Shown one piece after another: positions 1 through 7,759 of a stretch of 64,000 nt of DNA. The notes beneath the pieces are model-generated. The model was not told the origin of the DNA. It worked only from the letters and a program-made list of their open reading frames with translations, and ran no database searches. The position numbers and the translations under genes are program-made. The stretch is taken from positions 1 through 64,000 of the forward strand of contig NZ_AJWX01000012.1 in the NCBI RefSeq assembly GCF_000263855.1, given 5' to 3'. Origin of the DNA: Pseudomonas sp. M47T1. Lineage in GTDB: Bacteria; Pseudomonadota; Gammaproteobacteria; Pseudomonadales; Pseudomonadaceae. How positions within the stretch are numbered: position 1 is the stretch's first letter; every line of letters starts with the position of its first letter.

Positions 1-1
1 G

Positions 2-403
2 GGCCAGCAACGCGAGGCCGGCCCCGAGGCGCTTCGCGATGCGGCGCATCAGGCGCTGGAGTGGGCGTCCCTGCCTGCCAGTGCCATCGAACGAGTGTGG
101 CAGACGGGTGTGGACCCGCGTCGTAGCCTGTGCCTGGCCACTGTGCTCAGTGACGCCGGGCTACCGCAGGCCCATAAGGGTGAAATGTGCAAACTCAATG
201 CGCTGCTTGGCCAGGTAGGGAACGCGTCGCCGTGGCTGGGGATCGCTGCTGCGTCGCAAAAAATCAAGGAGGGGGCCGGGCCGCAGTTCATGTTCAGCGG
301 CGACGGCGGCGTTGAGGACGGGCTTTGGTGCACGGTGCTGACGCCGGCTCCGCCGCTGTTGAAACAGGGGGTCAGCGCGGCAGGCGCGCCAGACGTTCGA
401 TGA
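2..403 (+). CDS. C-terminal part of an unrecognised protein, cut by the window start
   Basis: An open frame runs from the first bases of the window to a TGA at 401-403, giving about 133 residues with no start seen, so the gene begins upstream. I do not recognise the family. The visible part is a soluble, mixed-composition C-terminus with a Gly-rich SGDGGVEDG stretch shortly before the end and no membrane segment. It overlaps the end of the convergent acetyltransferase gene by 32 bases. Amino-acid composition looks coding rather than like a shadow frame, but the opposite frame is also open here, so the assignment is moderate. Confidence 0.5.
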   Translation, partial: GQQREAGPEALRDAAHQALEWASLPASAIERVWQTGVDPRRSLCLATVLSDAGLPQAHKGEMCKLNALLGQVGNASPWLGIAAASQKIKEGAGPQFMFSGDGGVEDGLWCTVLTPAPPLLKQGVSAAGAPDVR

Positions 404-923
404 TCTGTGGGCGGTGGGCGTGCCATTCTTCGGCGGTGATGCCCAGCAGCATCACGCCCAGGCGCTGGCCGTCCTTGAGCACGTTCTGCCGTCGCACGCC
501 TTCCAGGGTGAAGCCGAACTTCTGATGCAACCGCACCACGGCCGGGTTGCTGGCCAGTACTTCGCAGTTGAGCTTGGCCAGCCCCACGTCGTTGAAGGCA
601 TGGTCCAGCAGCCAGCATTCCACCTGGCTGCCCAGGCCCTTGCCCTGCAACTCGCTGTCCAGGTAGAAGGCCCAGTCGGCGCTGCCATGCTGCAGGTTGA
701 TGGCGTTGAGCGAGACCAGGCCGCAGGCGATGCCGTCGACCATGACCACGTACACCGCCTGACGCGCGTTGCCTTCCAGGCTGGCGAGCCAGGCCTGGTG
801 CTCCTGGGGGCTGATTTCGTGGTCGGTGTACATGAAACGCCGCACCTGGGGCTGGTTGCGCAGTTGGCGCACGCGCTCGCGGGTTTCGGCGCTGGTGGCC
901 AGGATGGGCTCGAAGGCGATCAT
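372..923 (-). CDS. pseH: GNAT N-acetyltransferase, PseH-like
   Basis: This 183-residue protein is a full-length GNAT acetyltransferase that should use acetyl-CoA. The acetyl-CoA binding loop QGKGLGS lies at residues 93-99, and an N-terminal RFMYTDHEIS segment and C-terminal GITAEEW are typical of PseH-type enzymes, which acetylate the 4-amino group of a UDP-altrosamine in pseudaminic acid synthesis. No other pse gene is in the window, so the sugar substrate is inferred from family resemblance only; a stand-alone acetyltransferase is possible. The start overlaps the upstream TetR gene by 4 bases (ATGA), suggesting one transcript and translational coupling. Confidence 0.7.
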   Translation of the reverse strand: MIAFEPILATSAETRERVRQLRNQPQVRRFMYTDHEISPQEHQAWLASLEGNARQAVYVVMVDGIACGLVSLNAINLQHGSADWAFYLDSELQGKGLGSQVECWLLDHAFNDVGLAKLNCEVLASNPAVVRLHQKFGFTLEGVRRQNVLKDGQRLGVMLLGITAEEWHAHRPQIIERLARLPR

Positions 924-1498
924 GTCAGGTGCTCCCGCACCGCGTGCAGTATTTCGTCGGACAAAGGGTCGCCCTCGGTGGCGCGGGCCAGGGTGATGGC
1001 GCCGACCATCAAGGTGTACTCCACCAGCGCGGCCTGCCGGCGTTGCTCGGCCTGTGGCGGGTCCATGACCGCTTCGTAGTCGTCGAGCAATGCATGCACG
1101 CCTTCACGGTAGGCCTTGCGCAAGGGACTGTCGGCAGGCTCGCGGCACACATCGCCGGCAAAGCCCACGGTGGGGCAGCCTTCGCCTGGCAGGTCACGGT
1201 TGTTGTCGGCCAGGTAATTGTCGATCAGCGCCTGCCGCGCACCCTTGCGGTCGCGGGTGGGTGCGGTGCGCTCGGCCCAGCGTTGCACCGACTGCGCGAA
1301 GGCTTGGCGGCACGCTTGTGCGGCCAAGGCTTCCTTGGAATCGAAATGGCCGTAGAAGCCACCGTGGGTGAGGCCGGCGGCGCTCATCACGTCGGCGACG
1401 CTAAGGCCCTTTAGACCGCGCTCGCGGAACAGCCGGGTGGCCACTTCCAGAATGATTTCGCGGTTGCGTTCGGTTTGCTGGCGGGATACGCGGGGCAT
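920..1498 (-). CDS. TetR/AcrR family transcriptional regulator
   Basis: This is a 192-residue one-component repressor. The N-terminal TetR helix-turn-helix spans roughly residues 10-56, with the recognition region around GLTHGGFYGHF; the C-terminal ligand domain carries a conserved GCPTVGFAGDV-type segment of the YcdC/AcrR-like group. The ATG at 1498 (MPRVSRQQ) is preferred over an in-frame start 25 codons earlier because the extra residues look non-conserved and would overlap the panE gene more deeply. Its stop overlaps the start of the PseH-like gene by 4 bases, so it probably shares a message with it. The ligand is unknown. Confidence 0.85.
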   Translation of the reverse strand: MPRVSRQQTERNREIILEVATRLFRERGLKGLSVADVMSAAGLTHGGFYGHFDSKEALAAQACRQAFAQSVQRWAERTAPTRDRKGARQALIDNYLADNNRDLPGEGCPTVGFAGDVCREPADSPLRKAYREGVHALLDDYEAVMDPPQAEQRRQAALVEYTLMVGAITLARATEGDPLSDEILHAVREHLT

Positions 1499-1535
1499 GA
1501 TCGATCTCGGTGTCACAGGGTCGAAAAAGGGCGGT

Positions 1536-2474
1536 TCACTGGTGCTCGCGCTTGCGGCGCGCGGCGTAGGCACGCAGATGCGTGTAGGCCAGGCGCAGCA
1601 CTGAACGGTCCGGGGTTTCCACTTCTTCGGGCAGGCGCCGCTCCAGCAGGTCGCCCACTACATGGTCGGCCTCGGCAGGGTCGCCGCGTTCCACGTCACG
1701 CAACATCGAGGCGGTCAGCGCCGAGCCTGGCTGGGTCAGTACTTGCAGGAACGCCTCGCGGGCTGGCTCGCGCGGGGGGTAACCGGCCTGGCGGGCGATG
1801 GCCGAGCATTCTTCGTACAAGTCGCAGATCAGGTCTACGCCATCGGCCGCCACCACGTCACCCACGCTGGCACGCATTAGGCAGGTGATACCGCCGGCGG
1901 TGGCGATGAAGGTCCATTTTTCCCACATTTCCTGGGTGATGTCTGGGCTCAGTTGCGCGGCAAAGCCGGCATTGTCCAGGGCCTGGGCCACTGCCTGCAG
2001 GCGCCCGCTGTCCTGGCCAACTCGCGCGCCGAAGGCGAGGTCGTCACGCTCGTTGAAGTGCACGATGGTGCCGTCGTCGAGCTTGTCCAAAGACACAAAG
2101 CACTTGCCGCCCAGCACCTTGTCGGCACCAAAGCGCTCGTCCAGCCGGTCCAGGTGGCGCATGCCGTTGAGCAGGGGCAGGATCAGCGTATGCGCACCCA
2201 CGGCGTGGCGCAGGTCGTCCATGACCGTGTCCAGTTGGCCGGCCTTGCAGCTCAACAGGATCAGGTCGAAGGGGCGGTCGATGGCCGAGGCCTGTACCCA
2301 GGGCACGGCGGGCAGGTTGATGTCCCCCAGCGGGCTGCGTACGTGCAGGCCGTGTTCGTCCAGTTGCCGGCCGCGACCGGCGCGTACCAGAAAGGTCACG
2401 TCCCGCCCGGCGGCCAGCAGGCGGCCGCCGAAATAACCGCCGACCGCGCCGGCCCCCACGATCAAAATCCGCAT
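1536..2474 (-). CDS. panE: 2-dehydropantoate 2-reductase family protein
   Basis: This is a 312-residue ketopantoate reductase-type enzyme. The Rossmann NADP(H) motif GAGAVGG lies at residues 7-13 in the usual N-terminal position, and an ApbA C-terminal helical domain follows, including the WEKWTF segment that carries the conserved lysine of the family. PanE reduces 2-dehydropantoate to pantoate for coenzyme A synthesis. Pseudomonas genomes often encode several paralogues, so this copy may act on another 2-keto acid. It is transcribed in the same direction as the TetR gene with a short gap. Confidence 0.85.
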   Translation of the reverse strand: MRILIVGAGAVGGYFGGRLLAAGRDVTFLVRAGRGRQLDEHGLHVRSPLGDINLPAVPWVQASAIDRPFDLILLSCKAGQLDTVMDDLRHAVGAHTLILPLLNGMRHLDRLDERFGADKVLGGKCFVSLDKLDDGTIVHFNERDDLAFGARVGQDSGRLQAVAQALDNAGFAAQLSPDITQEMWEKWTFIATAGGITCLMRASVGDVVAADGVDLICDLYEECSAIARQAGYPPREPAREAFLQVLTQPGSALTASMLRDVERGDPAEADHVVGDLLERRLPEEVETPDRSVLRLAYTHLRAYAARRKREHQ

Positions 2475-2590
2475 GATCTCGCTACTCCCTGAATGATGAA
2501 GGGCCGTGACCGCAGCCGGGCGGCAGCGGGTACACGCTGAAAATATAGGCTGTTTCCCACGATTGTAATAGAGGTTGATTAACCTTTATT

Positions 2591-2815
2591 TTATGCCAGT
2601 CGCCAACTCACTCCCTCGATACCGAATTTCTCTGCCAGGGGTTTGCTGGTCTTCTTGACCCGTTCACGGCCAAACCGGCCGATCCTCCCCACGCCTGCAT
2701 CACAACTTGCCCAATGCCACGCCTCACCGTTGTCCATGGTGTCTGCGCGGATGATGAACGACTTCGCTTCGCCATGAAGGGTGTAGTCAATGACGTAGAG
2801 TTTTGCACTGTTCAT
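2591..2815 (-). CDS. DUF6555-like small protein
   Basis: This is a 74-residue soluble protein of unknown function. It resembles a small family common in Pseudomonas (named DUF6555 as far as I recall), with a conserved YVIDYTLHG start, a MDNGEAWHWASCDAGVG centre and a Trp near the C-terminus. The in-frame coding signal is clear and the length matches the family. A short inverted repeat, AGGTT-N4-AACCT, follows the stop at about 2572-2585. Role, partner and regulation cannot be told from the sequence. Confidence 0.7.
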   Translation of the reverse strand: MNSAKLYVIDYTLHGEAKSFIIRADTMDNGEAWHWASCDAGVGRIGRFGRERVKKTSKPLAEKFGIEGVSWRLA

Positions 2816-2892
2816 AAAGCTGAATATCCTCCCTGTGACCTGTAACTGATCCTGGCCCCGGAAAAAAATTCAGTTGGATTGTCGGACAGGGT

Positions 2893-3456
2893 CTACTCGC
2901 CGCTGACGGTCCAGTGCACGGCGTCCTTGGGGAACACCACTTGCTCGAGACGGTGGGCGATGCCACAGGTGAGGGAGTCGTCGGCGGCGATGACTTTCTC
3001 TTCGGCCGACAGGCACTTGAAGATGTCCAGTTTCTGTTCCGCGTCCGTGGTTTCATCCTTGAAGATGGTGACGTAGCGTTCCAGGTCATTGTTCAGGCTG
3101 GAGAGGTATTCGCGCAGGCGTGAATGGTCGACGGAGCTCTGGCTGAAGTACCAGTTCATGGGGTGGATCAGGAAGCGTGATTGTGGCGCGGCGATGCGTT
3201 CGGTGCCGGCCAGGTAAACAATGATGCCCATGGATTCGATGTTGCCTGAATTGATGGTGCGTACCGGAATGCCCAGCGACTTGATGAACGTATAGATGGT
3301 GAACCCGAAATTGGTACTGCCGCCCGACGACGACATGTTCAGCCACAACGACTGGGCCCCCGCCTTCAATGCCTCCAGGCAGCGGTCGCGCAAGCGCTCG
3401 TGGGTGCTTTGGTCAATCTGGCAATGGAAATGAACAATGTGTTGGGTCACCGTCAT
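2893..3456 (-). CDS. ClpP/crotonase-fold serine protease homologue
   Basis: This 187-residue protein belongs to the ClpP/crotonase superfamily. The oxyanion region NMSSSGGS lies at residues 40-47. The expected nucleophile is Ser75 in GNIESMG and the catalytic His is His98 in FLIHPM, matching the ClpP arrangement. It is a divergent paralogue, shorter and clearly unlike housekeeping ClpP, with no ClpX or ClpA gene nearby. Many Pseudomonas carry such orphan ClpP-like proteins; whether it assembles with an AAA+ unfoldase is unknown. It sits next to a stress-type KGG gene in the same orientation, which hints at a stress role. Confidence 0.75.
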   Translation of the reverse strand: MTVTQHIVHFHCQIDQSTHERLRDRCLEALKAGAQSLWLNMSSSGGSTNFGFTIYTFIKSLGIPVRTINSGNIESMGIIVYLAGTERIAAPQSRFLIHPMNWYFSQSSVDHSRLREYLSSLNNDLERYVTIFKDETTDAEQKLDIFKCLSAEEKVIAADDSLTCGIAHRLEQVVFPKDAVHWTVSGE

Positions 3457-3511
3457 GTCCTTGGGGTCGTGTATGCAGGCCGGGGACGCCGCCCCGGCCC
3501 TGACTCAGCGA

Positions 3512-3703
3512 TTAGCTGCGGCCGCCACCGTGGCTGCCTTGACCGCCTTTTTTACTGCTGTCGGGGGTTGCTTTGCTCCGCTCATTTGGCATTTTGCCTG
3601 CAGTCGAGCCGGAGGATGCCTGACCGCCTTTTTTCCCGGCGTCAGATGCCTTTTCACGATCATTGGAGAAGTTTCCTGGGTTCGACTTGCCTGTGTTAGC
3701 CAT
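3512..3703 (-). CDS. KGG-repeat general stress protein
   Basis: This is a 63-residue, very hydrophilic, Gly/Ser/Lys-rich protein with two KGG motifs, GKKGGQASSGS in the middle and SKKGGQGSHGG near the end, preceded by a NPGNFSNDREKASDAG segment. This is the pattern of YciG/Con-10-like stress-induced proteins, which are probably disordered. Such genes are usually induced in stationary phase or by osmotic and general stress. It lies just upstream of the ClpP-like gene on the same strand, 55 bases apart, so co-transcription is possible. Confidence 0.85.
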   Translation of the reverse strand: MANTGKSNPGNFSNDREKASDAGKKGGQASSGSTAGKMPNERSKATPDSSKKGGQGSHGGGRS

Positions 3704-3879
3704 GATTCTCTTCCTCTGTTTTATCGGATGTGCAAGGCCAGTGACCCTGCACTAACTGTGAAAGGCAAAGCCGATAAAAGTTTATTGATTATAGAAAGCC
3801 GAGACGGGCGGTCTTAGTGTTTTTGGTTTGAATATTTAGCACCAAAACGACTGTCGCCCCGGCCTTCGTCACCCCCGTG

Positions 3880-6021
3880 TCAGCACAGGCAGAACAACGC
3901 CACCTGCGGTGCAGCGCTGAGCCACTGGTGGCAGACGCGCCAGCCGCCGAGGGCGGCCATTTCAGTGAACGACTCCACGGTGAACTTGTGCGAGTTCTCG
4001 GTGTGCAGGCGTTCGCCCTCGGCAAAATGGAAGGCTTGGCCTGCAACCTGTACCACCTGTTCACGGCGGCTCACCAAGTGCATTTCCATGCGTTGCAGCT
4101 CGGCGTTCCAGAGCGCCAGGTGGCTGAAGTCATCGATCACGAAATTGCCCCCCAGCTCGCGGTTCATGCGCTTGAGCAGGTTGAGGTTGAAGGCAGCGGT
4201 CACCCCCTGGGCGTCATCGTAGGCAGCTTCCAGCAGCGCCGGCTCCTTGACCATGTCGACGCCGACAACAAAGAAGGCGTTGCGCCCCAGCAGCGTGTGG
4301 GCCGAGCGCAAAAACTGCACGGCTTGTGGCCGGGTGAAGTTGCCGATGGTGGAACCCGGGAAGAAGCCCACCCGGGGCCGGCCCTTGACGGCCGCCGGAA
4401 GGTGCAGGGCACGGGTGAAGTCGTCTACCTGGGGCGCGATCTCAAGGTGTGGGTAGCGCTCGCGCAGGCTACTGGCGGCGGTGTCCAGGGCGTCCTGGCA
4501 GATGTCGATGGGCACGTACACGCCGATCTGCGGCGCTGCGTCCAGTAACAGGCCGATTTTGTCGCTGGCACCGCTGCCGAATTCCACCAGTGCCGCGTCA
4601 TTTGGAATCACGGCGGCGATCTGGGCAGCCACGTCGACCAGCAGGCTGGTTTCGGCGCGGGTAGGGTAGTACTCGGGCAGGGTGCAGATGTCTTCAAACA
4701 GCTGGGAACCGGCGGCGTCGTAGAAGTACTTGGGTGACAGGCTTTTGTGCGGTGCCGACAGACCTGCGATTACGTCGCGGGCAAACTCGCTGTTATGCGC
4801 GCCTTGCTGGCAGGCATCACGCGCCAGGCGCAGGCCGCTGAACATCCAGCGCAGGCCCGGGGTGAAGAAGTTGCGATAGCTGGGCCGGCAGTGGTCGGGG
4901 CTGCTGATGCTGGCGCCGCCGCGCAACACCATCTGGTTGACCATGAATTTGCCGTTGTACTCGCCCACCGCCGACGGTGCCGGGTGGAAGCCTGGGTACG
5001 CGCAATAGGCGCTCTGAGTCCATTGCCACGCCACATCGTCCACCTGTTCAAGCAGGCCTGTGGTGGCCGCCAGCTCCCATTCGGCTTCGGTGGGCAGGCG
5101 CGCCTCGGCCCAGGCGGCAAAGGCGCAGGCCTCGTAATAGCTGATGTGGGTAACCGGAGCGTCCGGGTCCACCGGCTTGAGCCCGGCCAGGGTCATGACC
5201 TGCCATTGCTCGCCGTGCTGTTGCCAGTAAAGCGGCGCCTGCCAGTCCTGATCGCGGGCCATGGCCCAGCCGTCGGACAACCACAGGCCCACGGTCGAAT
5301 AGCCCCCGGCGGCCATGAAACGCAGCCATTGGCCGTTGGTCACCAGGCGATCGCTGATCTCGAAGGGCGCCAGGTATACCTTGTGCCGCGGGCCTTCGTT
5401 GTCGAAGGCAAAGCCATCGCCGTCATGGCCAATGTCCACCAGGCCGCCGTCCAGCGCCTTGAGCTGGCCCTCGCGGCCCGGCGCATCGGCCGGCCAGGCT
5501 GGGTCGTAAGCTGGTTTGAGCGCCGACAGGCTGAACAGGTGCAGGATATCCATGAGCAGCAGTTCCTGGTGCTGTTGCTCATGGGCCAGGCCCAGTTCCA
5601 CCAGCGCCAAGGTGGCGGCGTCCAGGTCCATGGCCAGCAGGCTGCCCATGTGCAGGTCCACGTATTGCCGGTAGGCCATGACCTGGTCCAGCGCCGGGCG
5701 GGTCATCAGCCCGCGCTGGGGGCGTGGCTGGCGCGGGCCCATGGCCTCGTAGTAGGAATTGAACAGGTAGGCGAAGTCGGCATCGAACGGCCGGTATTCG
5801 GGCAGGTTGGGCGCCAGCAGGAAGGTTTCAAAGAACCAAGTGATGTGCGCCAGGTGCCACTTGCCGGGGCTGGCGTCGGGCATCGACTGCACCACCATGT
5901 CCTCGGGGCTCAGCGGGCTTGCCAGCCGTTCGCTGTGGCGACGAACCTGGCGGTAGCGTTGCAAGCGTTCATCGGCCAGGGTGGGCAGGGTTTCCAGTGC
6001 GTGGCGTGGCATAAGGTTCAT
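3880..6021 (-). CDS. egtBD: Fused ergothioneine biosynthesis protein EgtB-EgtD
   Basis: This single 713-residue frame carries two normally separate enzymes. Residues 1-400 are EgtB, the iron-dependent sulfoxide synthase: a DinB-like domain with HLAHI (about 56-60) and the HX3HXE iron motif at His147, His151 and Glu153, then an FGE-sulfatase domain (about 190-400) ending in RWMFSGLRLARD. Residues 412-713 are EgtD, the SAM-dependent histidine N-alpha-trimethyltransferase, with KYFYDAAGSQLFE, the SAM loop EFGSGASDK (480-488) and PIDI. EgtD makes hercynine, which EgtB links to a thiol. The junction is only about ten residues and no stop or frameshift interrupts it. EgtA, EgtC and EgtE are not adjacent. 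Confidence 0.93.
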   Translation of the reverse strand: MNLMPRHALETLPTLADERLQRYRQVRRHSERLASPLSPEDMVVQSMPDASPGKWHLAHITWFFETFLLAPNLPEYRPFDADFAYLFNSYYEAMGPRQPRPQRGLMTRPALDQVMAYRQYVDLHMGSLLAMDLDAATLALVELGLAHEQQHQELLLMDILHLFSLSALKPAYDPAWPADAPGREGQLKALDGGLVDIGHDGDGFAFDNEGPRHKVYLAPFEISDRLVTNGQWLRFMAAGGYSTVGLWLSDGWAMARDQDWQAPLYWQQHGEQWQVMTLAGLKPVDPDAPVTHISYYEACAFAAWAEARLPTEAEWELAATTGLLEQVDDVAWQWTQSAYCAYPGFHPAPSAVGEYNGKFMVNQMVLRGGASISSPDHCRPSYRNFFTPGLRWMFSGLRLARDACQQGAHNSEFARDVIAGLSAPHKSLSPKYFYDAAGSQLFEDICTLPEYYPTRAETSLLVDVAAQIAAVIPNDAALVEFGSGASDKIGLLLDAAPQIGVYVPIDICQDALDTAASSLRERYPHLEIAPQVDDFTRALHLPAAVKGRPRVGFFPGSTIGNFTRPQAVQFLRSAHTLLGRNAFFVVGVDMVKEPALLEAAYDDAQGVTAAFNLNLLKRMNRELGGNFVIDDFSHLALWNAELQRMEMHLVSRREQVVQVAGQAFHFAEGERLHTENSHKFTVESFTEMAALGGWRVCHQWLSAAPQVALFCLC

Positions 6022-6086
6022 CAGTCATGGCTCCGCGGCTTCGTCGTTGGCGACGGCAGTTGGCGAGTTGACTGCCCGGCAATGGC

Positions 6087-6509
6087 CTATAGGCCCAGGG
6101 CGTCGAGTGTCTTGGCATCTGGCTGGCCGTCGAAAAACGCGTCCAGCACCTGGTTGAATGGCAGTGGGTCATCGGCGACATTGGCAAATAAGGTCATGCA
6201 CGAGCGTAGCTTGAGGTCATCGGGTGGGGCGAGAATCTGGCTGATCGGTCGCCCCTGAAACCTCGCCACGGCTTCGGTGGCTTGCAGCAAGCGCGGTCCC
6301 AGCGTGGAGTGTTGCAGGTAGGCCAAGGCCTCGCCGGCGCCACTTATGGCGAAGTGGCGTGCGGTCTCGGTGCGGCCCAGGCCCTGGATCTGCGGAAAGA
6401 TGAACCACATCCAGTGGGTGCGTTTCTGCCCGTCTTGCAGTTCGTGCAAGGCCTGGTCAAAGACCGGTCGCTGCGCTTCCACGAAACGCTGGAGGTTGTA
6501 GGTGTCCAT
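6087..6509 (-). CDS. DUF1810 family protein
   Basis: This 140-residue soluble protein matches the DUF1810 pattern along its whole length: NLQRFVEAQ at the start, HWMWFIFPQ and GLGRTETARHFAI in the first half, LGPRLL, and KLRSCMTLFA in the C-terminal half. The biochemical function of this family is not known. The start at 6509 is the only ATG that keeps the conserved N-terminus. It lies downstream of a REP cluster and just after the EgtBD gene, with no sign that it belongs to the ergothioneine pathway beyond same-strand position. Confidence 0.85.
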   Translation of the reverse strand: MDTYNLQRFVEAQRPVFDQALHELQDGQKRTHWMWFIFPQIQGLGRTETARHFAISGAGEALAYLQHSTLGPRLLQATEAVARFQGRPISQILAPPDDLKLRSCMTLFANVADDPLPFNQVLDAFFDGQPDAKTLDALGL

Positions 6510-6620
6510 GATGCTCACCGAGAGGGGCGGTCTTCTGATGACCGCCCTGCGCGCGGTGAGTTCTATTGGCGGGATGACCGTGACGCGGACTGGCGGCGCT
6601 GCTACAGAAATCCGGTCCCC

Positions 6621-6737
6621 TGTAGCTTGCCGCCAGGCTGCGAAAAGATCCGCAGGACCTTCGGCGTTGTCATGTCGATCGCGGGGCCGCTGTGCGGGCC
6701 TTCGCAGCCTGCGGCTGCTGCGGGGCTGCGTCAGGCT
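6621..6737. repeat. REP/BIME-type palindromic cluster A
   Basis: Two inverted REP-like units (around 6621-6646, reading GTAGCTTGCCGCCAGGCTGCG, and around 6699-6721, reading CCTTCGCAGCCTGCGGC) flank a linker with GTCATGTCGATCGCGGGG. The same unit-linker-unit structure recurs at 9071-9166, and single halves occur at 21420, 29749 and 47301. A further GCTGCGTCAGGC fragment continues to the stop codon of the adjacent truncated kinase gene. Such elements are dispersed by RAYT transposases in Pseudomonas; no RAYT gene is present here. Confidence 0.75.
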
Positions 6738-7372
6738 TACAGGGTTGGCGGGCCGCCTGGGCGCTCGTGGACCAGTGCCAGGGTGGCGTCCAGCAGCTTG
6801 ACCATTTCGTCGATGTCCTGGCGCATGTCCATGTGCTCCCGGGCTTCGTCGTACAGCTCCAGGCGCAGTTTGAGACGCGACAGTGGCGTGCGCAGGTCGT
6901 GGGACACGGCGCCCAGCAGGTAGCCGCGCTGGCGCAGTTGCTCGCGGATGCGCCACTGCATGTGATTGAAGGTCTGGGTGGCCTGGCGTGCTTCCAGCAG
7001 CCCGTACTCGAGCACCGGCAGGGGCGGGCTGTCGAGGTCGTCGCTGAGGCGTTCGGCGGCGGCGCTGAAACGCTGTATTGGCCGTGACAGGAGCTTGGCG
7101 CCATACCAGGCCGCCGCCACCAGGCACGCCATCTGAATCACCAGCGGTACCACCGGCCCGCCAAACAAAGTGTGGGGCGGCGGTTGCAGGGGCTCGCCCG
7201 CTTGCAGTTCGCGCAGGTGTTCCACCTGCATCCTGGCATCGTCATGAGCCTTGCCGTACGCCTGGAACCACACGAACGCCAGGCAATGGGCCAGCACAAT
7301 GGATATCACCGAAATGCCAAACAGGCGAGCGAACAGGGAGTGGGCGAAACGCGGCAGGCGAAGGCTGGGCAT
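6737..7372 (-). CDS. Sensor histidine kinase truncated after the HisKA domain
   Basis: This 211-residue protein has the front of a class I sensor kinase: a membrane segment at about 15-37, a short periplasmic loop, a second membrane segment at about 73-91, a HAMP region, and a HisKA box with phospho-acceptor His158 in AVSHDLRTPL. It ends about 50 residues after that histidine. The whole HATPase_c domain (N, G1, F and G2 boxes) is missing, so it cannot bind ATP as written. The stop codon at 6737-6739 lies at the edge of REP cluster A. No response regulator is adjacent. It may be a decayed gene, or a membrane phospho-acceptor needing another kinase. Confidence 0.8.
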   Translation of the reverse strand: MPSLRLPRFAHSLFARLFGISVISIVLAHCLAFVWFQAYGKAHDDARMQVEHLRELQAGEPLQPPPHTLFGGPVVPLVIQMACLVAAAWYGAKLLSRPIQRFSAAAERLSDDLDSPPLPVLEYGLLEARQATQTFNHMQWRIREQLRQRGYLLGAVSHDLRTPLSRLKLRLELYDEAREHMDMRQDIDEMVKLLDATLALVHERPGGPPTL

Positions 7373-7759
7373 GCAGGAGGCTCTTGGGCCGGATGGTTCT
7401 GAAGGGGCAGCATCGCGCCGGGTTGTGTCGCGTTGATTTCACGAATGTATCGGCGAATATGTCGCATTTGGCGAGTGCGCGTCGCCGCTGCCACCAGGCT
7501 GCCGTCGCTGTGAAGCGTGCTGAACGCAGTCCCCGAGAAAAAGCCCGACTGCCGGTAGCGCAGGTCGAAACTGACCGGGTTGCGGCAAACTGCCACGCTG
7601 AAAACTCTGCGTATTGGCGACCGTTGCTCAGCTAAGTCTTTGCTTCTGAAGCACAATCCCGGACAATCGCCCCCCCTTTTATGGCCGGGGCGCTGCCTGC
7701 TTCATGTTTCATCCCGTCTCGGCCACGTATGAATAACCGGCAAGCGGAGATTCGACCGG
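7373..7759. other. Intergenic region, no gene recognised
   Basis: This stretch of 387 bases separates the truncated kinase from the divergent transporter gene. It would be the expected place for a response regulator upstream of the kinase, but no receiver or DNA-binding domain motif is visible in any frame. A minus-strand open frame of about 116 codons crosses it but has no recognisable family, weak composition and no good ribosome binding site. Promoters for both flanking genes presumably lie here; I cannot place them firmly. Confidence 0.5.

Noticed and set aside
4747..6258. Open frame of 503 codons on the plus strand opposite egtBD
   Set aside because: It mirrors a strongly supported gene; its composition (Gly/Ala/Gln/His-rich, no domain) is that of an antisense shadow in GC-rich DNA.
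7306..7656. 116-codon minus-strand frame upstream of the truncated kinase, considered as a remnant response regulator
   Set aside because: No receiver aspartate, no winged-helix pattern and an overlap with the kinase start in another frame.
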